Translations under genes and position numbers: made by a program
The notes under the pieces: generated by a model
What the model was told of the DNA's origin: nothing
The model's database searches: none
The model's input: the letters and a program-made list of their open reading frames with translations, nothing else
Source: Succinivibrionaceae bacterium UBA3769
Lineage (GTDB): Bacteria > Pseudomonadota > Gammaproteobacteria > Enterobacterales > Succinivibrionaceae
DNA: 10,315 nucleotides
Direction: 5' to 3'
Assembly: GCA_002372325.1 (NCBI GenBank)
Contig: DFFT01000098.1
Coordinates: 1 to 10,315 of the forward strand
In this document: in pieces, positions 6,543-10,315 of the stretch
How the letters are laid out: every line of letters starts with the position of its first letter
How positions within the stretch are numbered: the first letter of the stretch is position 1

Positions 6543-7529
6543 ATGTATAAAAGCCTGTATAACGCCTGTCTTGTTTTGCTTTTTAACCTTGTTTTCACAT
6601 CGCTGGTTCAGGCAAAACCGCTCTCTGAATACATAAAAAAGCTTACTCCTGATGATGATATCATTACTGATACCATCAATGACGAGGAACTCGCATTAAT
6701 TGCCGAAAGAGAACAGGATATTAAGAAATTTTATGATTTCATAATCACCGACGACCTGAAAAAGATATCTCCCAGCGGAAAAACTGTTTTTGAACAGTTC
6801 TTAGCGGAAAAAATCGAATTTATCAAACTGTCCTCCATCGATTATTACAGCCTTTACAAACAGGATCCGGCTGACAGCGACAGCAAATACCTGGGCAAGA
6901 CGATAATGCTGTTAGGCACGGTTGAAAATATTGACACCTCGGATGACAAGAATCCGGTTCTTCATCTGGATACCGATGACAGACGCCTGCGGGACGGCAC
7001 CCATGCAACCTTCAAGGATCCTGAGCGGGATAAAAGCAAGATCGCCAGGCTCTCAAGCGGGGACTACATACACCTGCTTTGCCTCGGAAACGGCATATCC
7101 GGAAAATTCCCCGTTCTCAAAGACTGCGAATTCATGGACGACTATGAGGCCGAGTACCGCAAAACTCTTCATGAAAAGCTGGACGCCGTAATGAACGGAG
7201 ATTTGCAGGCCTCGCGGTTTGCTCTGGTAAGCCTGATCTTTTCCTATGCGTTTCTCGTGGACGAACCCAAGGTTATGAGGGATCTCATAAAAGGAAAAAC
7301 GGCTCCCAGCCTTGCCAGCCAGACTCTCAAGCATAACATTCTGGTGCTAATGTGGCTTTTCGATGTGGAAACTCCGGTTCCCCTGGTTCTGTCTCATAAG
7401 GACAAGCTGCAGGCCAGACTGCTGAAGCATGAAATATGGAAGTATCTTATCGTCAAAAAAATCATCGATCCGAAGAAAGGCAAGCTGCTGGTAAAGGACT
7501 TTGATTTCGATAATACGCCGATACTGTAA
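6543..7529 (+). CDS. Exported protein with OB-fold (tRNA_anti-like) domain
   Basis: The product is 328 residues. A Sec signal peptide (MYKSLYNACLVLLFNLVFTS) has a probable cleavage site after VQA at residue 24, so the mature protein should be periplasmic. Residues 25-113 are helical and charged. Residues 115-198 resemble the tRNA_anti-like OB-fold seen in small exported proteins: YLGKTIMLLGTVENI, then a predicted strand VLHLDTDD, then HATFKDP, then SSGDYIHLLCLGNG and FPVLKDCEF. Cys180 and Cys195 sit where this family often has a pair. The C-terminal 130 residues are helical, include a hydrophobic stretch (ALVSLIFSYAFLV) and match nothing I recognise. AAGGA lies seven to eight bases before the ATG. 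The gene stands alone and ends in a strong terminator. Its ligand and function are unknown; the domain name does not imply tRNA binding. Confidence 0.8.
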   Translation: MYKSLYNACLVLLFNLVFTSLVQAKPLSEYIKKLTPDDDIITDTINDEELALIAEREQDIKKFYDFIITDDLKKISPSGKTVFEQFLAEKIEFIKLSSIDYYSLYKQDPADSDSKYLGKTIMLLGTVENIDTSDDKNPVLHLDTDDRRLRDGTHATFKDPERDKSKIARLSSGDYIHLLCLGNGISGKFPVLKDCEFMDDYEAEYRKTLHEKLDAVMNGDLQASRFALVSLIFSYAFLVDEPKVMRDLIKGKTAPSLASQTLKHNILVLMWLFDVETPVPLVLSHKDKLQARLLKHEIWKYLIVKKIIDPKKGKLLVKDFDFDNTPIL

Positions 7530-7553
7530 CCTCAGGTAATTCTGCTGGGAAAA

Positions 7554-7595
7554 GCCGCAAAAACGGGGCATTGGCACATTGACGTTTTAAGCGGC
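7554..7595. repeat. Imperfect hairpin after the OB-fold gene
   Basis: GCCGC plus AAAACG (7554-7565) can pair with CGTTTT plus GCGGC (7583-7595), giving eleven pairs with a small internal bulge and a loop of about 17 bases. It lies between the stop codon and the intrinsic terminator and would be part of the 3' end of that transcript. Confidence 0.4.
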
Positions 7596-7617
7596 GAGTC
7601 ACTTCCTGATGTTCTTC

Positions 7618-7657
7618 AAAGAGACCTTGCTAAAACAGCAAGGTCTCTTTTTCTTTC
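7618..7657 (+). terminator. Strong intrinsic terminator of the OB-fold gene
   Basis: AAAGAGACCTTGCT (7618-7631) pairs perfectly with AGCAAGGTCTCTTT (7637-7650) around the loop AAAAC, a 14-base-pair stem. The T-rich tail TTTTTCTTT follows. It is 88 bases after the stop codon at 7529. The tail on the other strand (CTCTTTGAAG) is poor, so it should work mainly on the plus strand. Confidence 0.85.
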
Positions 7658-8035
7658 GGCCGGAAAGCGCCGTTTCTGTTATCCCCGCCTCCGTCAGCCC
7701 CTTTTTGGAAGCTGTTTGCAGGAGCAACTGGCTTTGCCCCCATGAGATTCGGGAAAGAAAAAAACTCCGCGGGCGCAGACAAAAAGAGCGTCGGACAAAC
7801 TGTCAGGATTGCATGGGGGAATTTCACACGGAAACGGAGGGCGCGAAATTTCGGCGGAGCAGGCTGTCGGGCGGGATAATATTCACCTTATGACGGACTT
7901 GAAATTACCAGCTGACTTTTCCGCATTGTTGTGACTTGCCGTACCAAAAAAACTCCCCTCCGCTGCTCTTGAACCTGCCAGCCCCCGCACCCCGGCGCAG
8001 CAACTGGGAAAGAACAGTGAGGAACGAGACAGGAA
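7658..8035. other. Intergenic block without a convincing gene
   Basis: About 380 bases carry ORFs on both strands, none with a good ribosome binding site and a protein-like sequence. CCCCCATG at 7737-7744 is repeated inverted as CATGGGGG at 7812-7819. The part at 7950-8040 is strongly C-rich and then purine-rich on the plus strand. No tRNA or known RNA fold was recognised. It could be decayed sequence or an unrecognised structured RNA. Confidence 0.45.
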
Positions 8036-8092
8036 GGGAAGAAGCGCGGAGCAGTGAAATCAGAAGCCTTTTTCACTGCGCCGCGCTTTCCC
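8036..8092 (-). terminator. Large near-perfect hairpin downstream of the lipoprotein genes
   Basis: AAGCGCGG-A-GCAGTGAAA (8042-8059) faces TTTCACTGC-G-CCGCGCTT (8071-8088): 17 of 18 positions pair and the loop is about 11 bases. After a two-base bulge the stem extends outward with GGGAA (8036-8040). It begins 45 bases after the last lipoprotein stop codon (8137-8139). On the minus strand it is followed by a pyrimidine-rich tail rather than a clean T run. It could end the lipoprotein operon, protect its mRNA 3' end, or be a REP-like repeated element. Confidence 0.5.
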
Positions 8093-8136
8093 GATAAATA
8101 ACTGAGATTTTTACTGCGGAGTTTACCTTTCAGGAA

Positions 8137-9162
8137 TTATTTAAAAAATCCGGCAATTTCATTAATTACACTGCCAAATTTGGTTAAATCAGTTTCTCCG
8201 GCATTTTTAATAACGATATTGGCTTTGCCTACGGTTACTTTTGTCATATTGCTGCCTATGCTGCACAGCGAGACATCAACAGAATAGGAGTAGTTCAGAT
8301 TATAGCCATCGTTTACAAATGTTATGTTACGGCATTCCGGCCCGTCGTTCTCAATGTTGGTTTTGTATCTGTTTCTGCCATTGCTTTGCATCTTTTTTAT
8401 CAGGGCATCAGGGGAGGATTTAATTTTAAGGCTTTCCATCCCTGAATCATATTCAACAGCTACCGCCTGAGAAAAAATAGCGTCAATATCTACAGGGTGT
8501 TTTAAAATGTACCGAAACCGATAACGAGATTCAGCCAGTTCATTTTCGTCTTTGGGCATTTCTCCTTCGCCTAACATAAAATCAAACGTAGTGATTCTTT
8601 CCCAGTTTGCCACAACAGTTCTTTTAGTCGGCTTTATTTCATAGGTTAATATCTTCCCGCTCTTATTCCTGATAAAATCAGCTTTAAAATATTCACCATT
8701 ATCAAGAACGTCAGGATTAGCTGGACACCGAAGTGTGGGATTCAGAGGGTCGTACTTGAAAATTGTAGTGTGAAGACGTCTGGCAAAGAAATTTTGTTCC
8801 GTGTTGTCGAAGGTGTTGTTAAACGCATGGTGCGAATAACAGGCTTCATCGCTGTATGTTACTACAGTTTTCGGAGAGCAAAGAAGTCCTGAAGAAAGAA
8901 CGCACTGCGGTCTTCCCAGGCAGAGACAGCCGTTATATTTCGAATCAAGCATCTCTGTCTTAGTGTGTTTAATGGCATACAGCTGAATATCTGACTGCGG
9001 GAACTTTGTCCGCACCGTAATCTTATTTTCATCAGCCGCAGAAAACTTAAGAATCGCGCCTTTTCCGCTGATCGGGTAATCCGCAGTAAAGTTTTTGGCG
9101 GTATAGGAGCATCCTGTCAGGAGCAAAACCATTATGACAGTGCTGGCAAACACATTTTTCAT
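8137..9162 (-). CDS. Cysteine-rich lipoprotein of unknown function
   Basis: This 341-residue protein begins with a lipoprotein signal peptide (MKNVFASTVIMVLLLTGC). The lipobox is LTGC with lipidated Cys18, and Ser at +2 favours the outer membrane. The mature part carries eight further cysteines: Cys79, 81, 87, 95 and 108 are clustered, then Cys146, Cys277 and Cys300, which suggests disulfides. The family is unknown to me. It resembles the next upstream gene in layout: EYFKADF...SGK...Y.I.PT near residues 157-180, a C-terminal Cys pair before a final strand-rich region, and the same distance to the end (about 40 residues). I prefer the ATG at 9162 because GGATGGAT lies just upstream and it starts the signal peptide directly; the in-frame ATGs at 9168 and 9174 are also possible. 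It follows the upstream lipoprotein gene at 77 bp, probably as one operon. Confidence 0.78.
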   Translation of the reverse strand: MKNVFASTVIMVLLLTGCSYTAKNFTADYPISGKGAILKFSAADENKITVRTKFPQSDIQLYAIKHTKTEMLDSKYNGCLCLGRPQCVLSSGLLCSPKTVVTYSDEACYSHHAFNNTFDNTEQNFFARRLHTTIFKYDPLNPTLRCPANPDVLDNGEYFKADFIRNKSGKILTYEIKPTKRTVVANWERITTFDFMLGEGEMPKDENELAESRYRFRYILKHPVDIDAIFSQAVAVEYDSGMESLKIKSSPDALIKKMQSNGRNRYKTNIENDGPECRNITFVNDGYNLNYSYSVDVSLCSIGSNMTKVTVGKANIVIKNAGETDLTKFGSVINEIAGFFK

Positions 9163-9239
9163 ATACATATCCATCCGGTATTAAAGCTGCGGCCTTCCGT
9201 GAAGAAAAACACAGAGGCCAAAGAAAACTGAAACAGGAC

Positions 9240-10271
9240 TTACTTTGAGGCAGAAGCAACCACAGATCTGATGGTCTTATCCAGATGTCTGAGATCGACA
9301 TGTCCGGAGTCCGGAGAGAAAAGCACTTCCACTCCGCTGGTCAGTCTTATGATGGCCTGAGAGCCTTTGTACGGGCATACTTCAAAACGAAATGAAACAT
9401 GCGGAGTCTGCGGCGCGCCGTTAGTTATTTTCTTTCCTTCATACCCCATATAGGCATCAAAAAATCCTGTATAGCAGAAATGATTGTCCTGACTGGCATT
9501 AACATGGTGCACCGAAGGGTTTCTCTGGAGGCCGCTTACAGTGGTGGCAACATTGTAGGGCGCCTCAAATTCGCCGGTACGCGGAACAAAAGAGGTGATT
9601 ATGGATCTCTCATGGGATTTCATCAGGCTGAACATATTTGCGGGATGATTCTTCAAGTATTGCAAAGCATTTTCCACCCAGTTACTGTCAACCCTGGCGG
9701 TCATGAGTCCGGTCTTATACTCGAAAAGCCGTTCAGCAGTCGTGGGGTGTATGATGTAATCGCGGTACCCCTTGCCCTCTTCTGTTTTTAAAACAGCCTT
9801 GTAGACTTCAAGTATTTTGTACTGGTGATCATTCTCGCTTTCAACTTTTCCATAAGGCTGGCAACTCCATGCTCCCTGATAATATGACGCTCTGGTTGCC
9901 ATTCTGATTACAAAGATTTCTTTTCCGTCATAGGTCAGCTCCGTCTGAGGCTGAACATATCCGGTGCAGACGCCTACCGCGCCAAACAGCCCGGGAATCA
10001 CCGAGCTGTAATCAATATCGTCGTTAAAGCTGAGCTCATATACATCAGTCACGGCTGACCTGAAGCTATAGTCATTGGGCACTGAAATACGGAGATCCTG
10101 CTCGCCTGAAAGCCGGGCAACCGGCTCATTTATGCTGTAGGTCTGCGGGGAGGAGCACCCCTGAACCGCCAGAGCGGACAGCAAAGCAGCGCTTCCGGCT
10201 GCGAAATATCTGCATGCGTTCCGGAACTGCGCCGGAAAAAAATAACGCTTAACTCTGTTAGCGCTGTTCAT
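9240..10271 (-). CDS. Lipoprotein of unknown function, likely paralogue of its neighbour
   Basis: The product is 343 residues with a long signal peptide: a basic N-terminus, a hydrophobic core (YFAAGSAALLSALAV) and the lipobox VQGC with Cys39. Ser at +2 favours the outer membrane. Gln at the -2 lipobox position is slightly unusual. The mature part has Cys102, Cys137, Cys266 and Cys299. EVYKAVLK..EGKGYRDYIIHPT (about 155-177) lines up with a similar stretch in the downstream lipoprotein, and both end in a strand-rich region after a Cys pair. I know no family for it. AGGAAAGGTGA precedes the ATG at 10271 with suitable spacing. It is the first visible gene of the pair; its promoter lies at or beyond the right edge, with only 44 bases left in the window. 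Confidence 0.82.
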   Translation of the reverse strand: MNSANRVKRYFFPAQFRNACRYFAAGSAALLSALAVQGCSSPQTYSINEPVARLSGEQDLRISVPNDYSFRSAVTDVYELSFNDDIDYSSVIPGLFGAVGVCTGYVQPQTELTYDGKEIFVIRMATRASYYQGAWSCQPYGKVESENDHQYKILEVYKAVLKTEEGKGYRDYIIHPTTAERLFEYKTGLMTARVDSNWVENALQYLKNHPANMFSLMKSHERSIITSFVPRTGEFEAPYNVATTVSGLQRNPSVHHVNASQDNHFCYTGFFDAYMGYEGKKITNGAPQTPHVSFRFEVCPYKGSQAIIRLTSGVEVLFSPDSGHVDLRHLDKTIRSVVASASK

Positions 10272-10315
10272 AAATAATCACCTTTCCTGACATGGAACAA
10301 ACTGCGTCTTAATCA

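Noticed and set aside
7888..8076. A 62-codon minus-strand frame with MKKASDFTAPRFF
   Set aside because: It starts within the large hairpin, lacks a ribosome binding site and has the composition of the C-rich intergenic block.

Overview
The window looks like a chromosomal stretch from a Gram-negative bacterium of roughly 50% GC. The evidence is two lipoproteins with a Ser after the lipobox Cys, two proteins with Sec signal peptides, and a membrane-bound hybrid histidine kinase. The style of the kinase and of the AAA ATPase resembles gut Gammaproteobacteria of the Succinivibrionaceae type, but that placement is an inference and I could not test it.

Left part (1-1281, minus strand): an AAA/RecF-like ATPase gene runs off the left edge. 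Upstream of it on the same strand, about 180 bp away, is a small pRiA4b ORF-3-like gene with a strongly acidic C-terminus. A gene-free stretch follows (about 1300-1765). A promoter-like site then leads into a small exported protein on the plus strand (1898-2365), which converges on the long kinase gene.

Centre (2440-6300): a 1031-residue hybrid sensor kinase on the minus strand has an extracytoplasmic sensor, a PAS-like region, HisKA, HATPase and two receivers, but no HPt. Its leader has a good promoter-like site, a possible 21-codon leader ORF with its own ribosome binding site, and a short direct repeat. Divergent from it lies a Phd/YefM-type antitoxin gene that appears frameshifted at a run of six Gs. 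A short ORF resembling the N-terminal part of a PIN-domain (VapC-type) toxin follows, so the locus reads as a decaying toxin-antitoxin module.

Right part (6543-10315): an exported protein with an OB-fold-like (tRNA_anti-like) domain ends in a strong intrinsic terminator. About 480 bp without a convincing gene follows and contains a large near-perfect hairpin (8036-8092). Two minus-strand lipoprotein genes then lie in tandem, 77 bp apart. They look like diverged paralogues and probably form an operon for outer-membrane-anchored proteins of unknown function.

No tRNA, rRNA, CRISPR array, transposase or phage structural gene was recognised. The points most worth a second look are the frameshifted antitoxin with its toxin remnant, the possible leader peptide of the kinase, and the lipoprotein pair.
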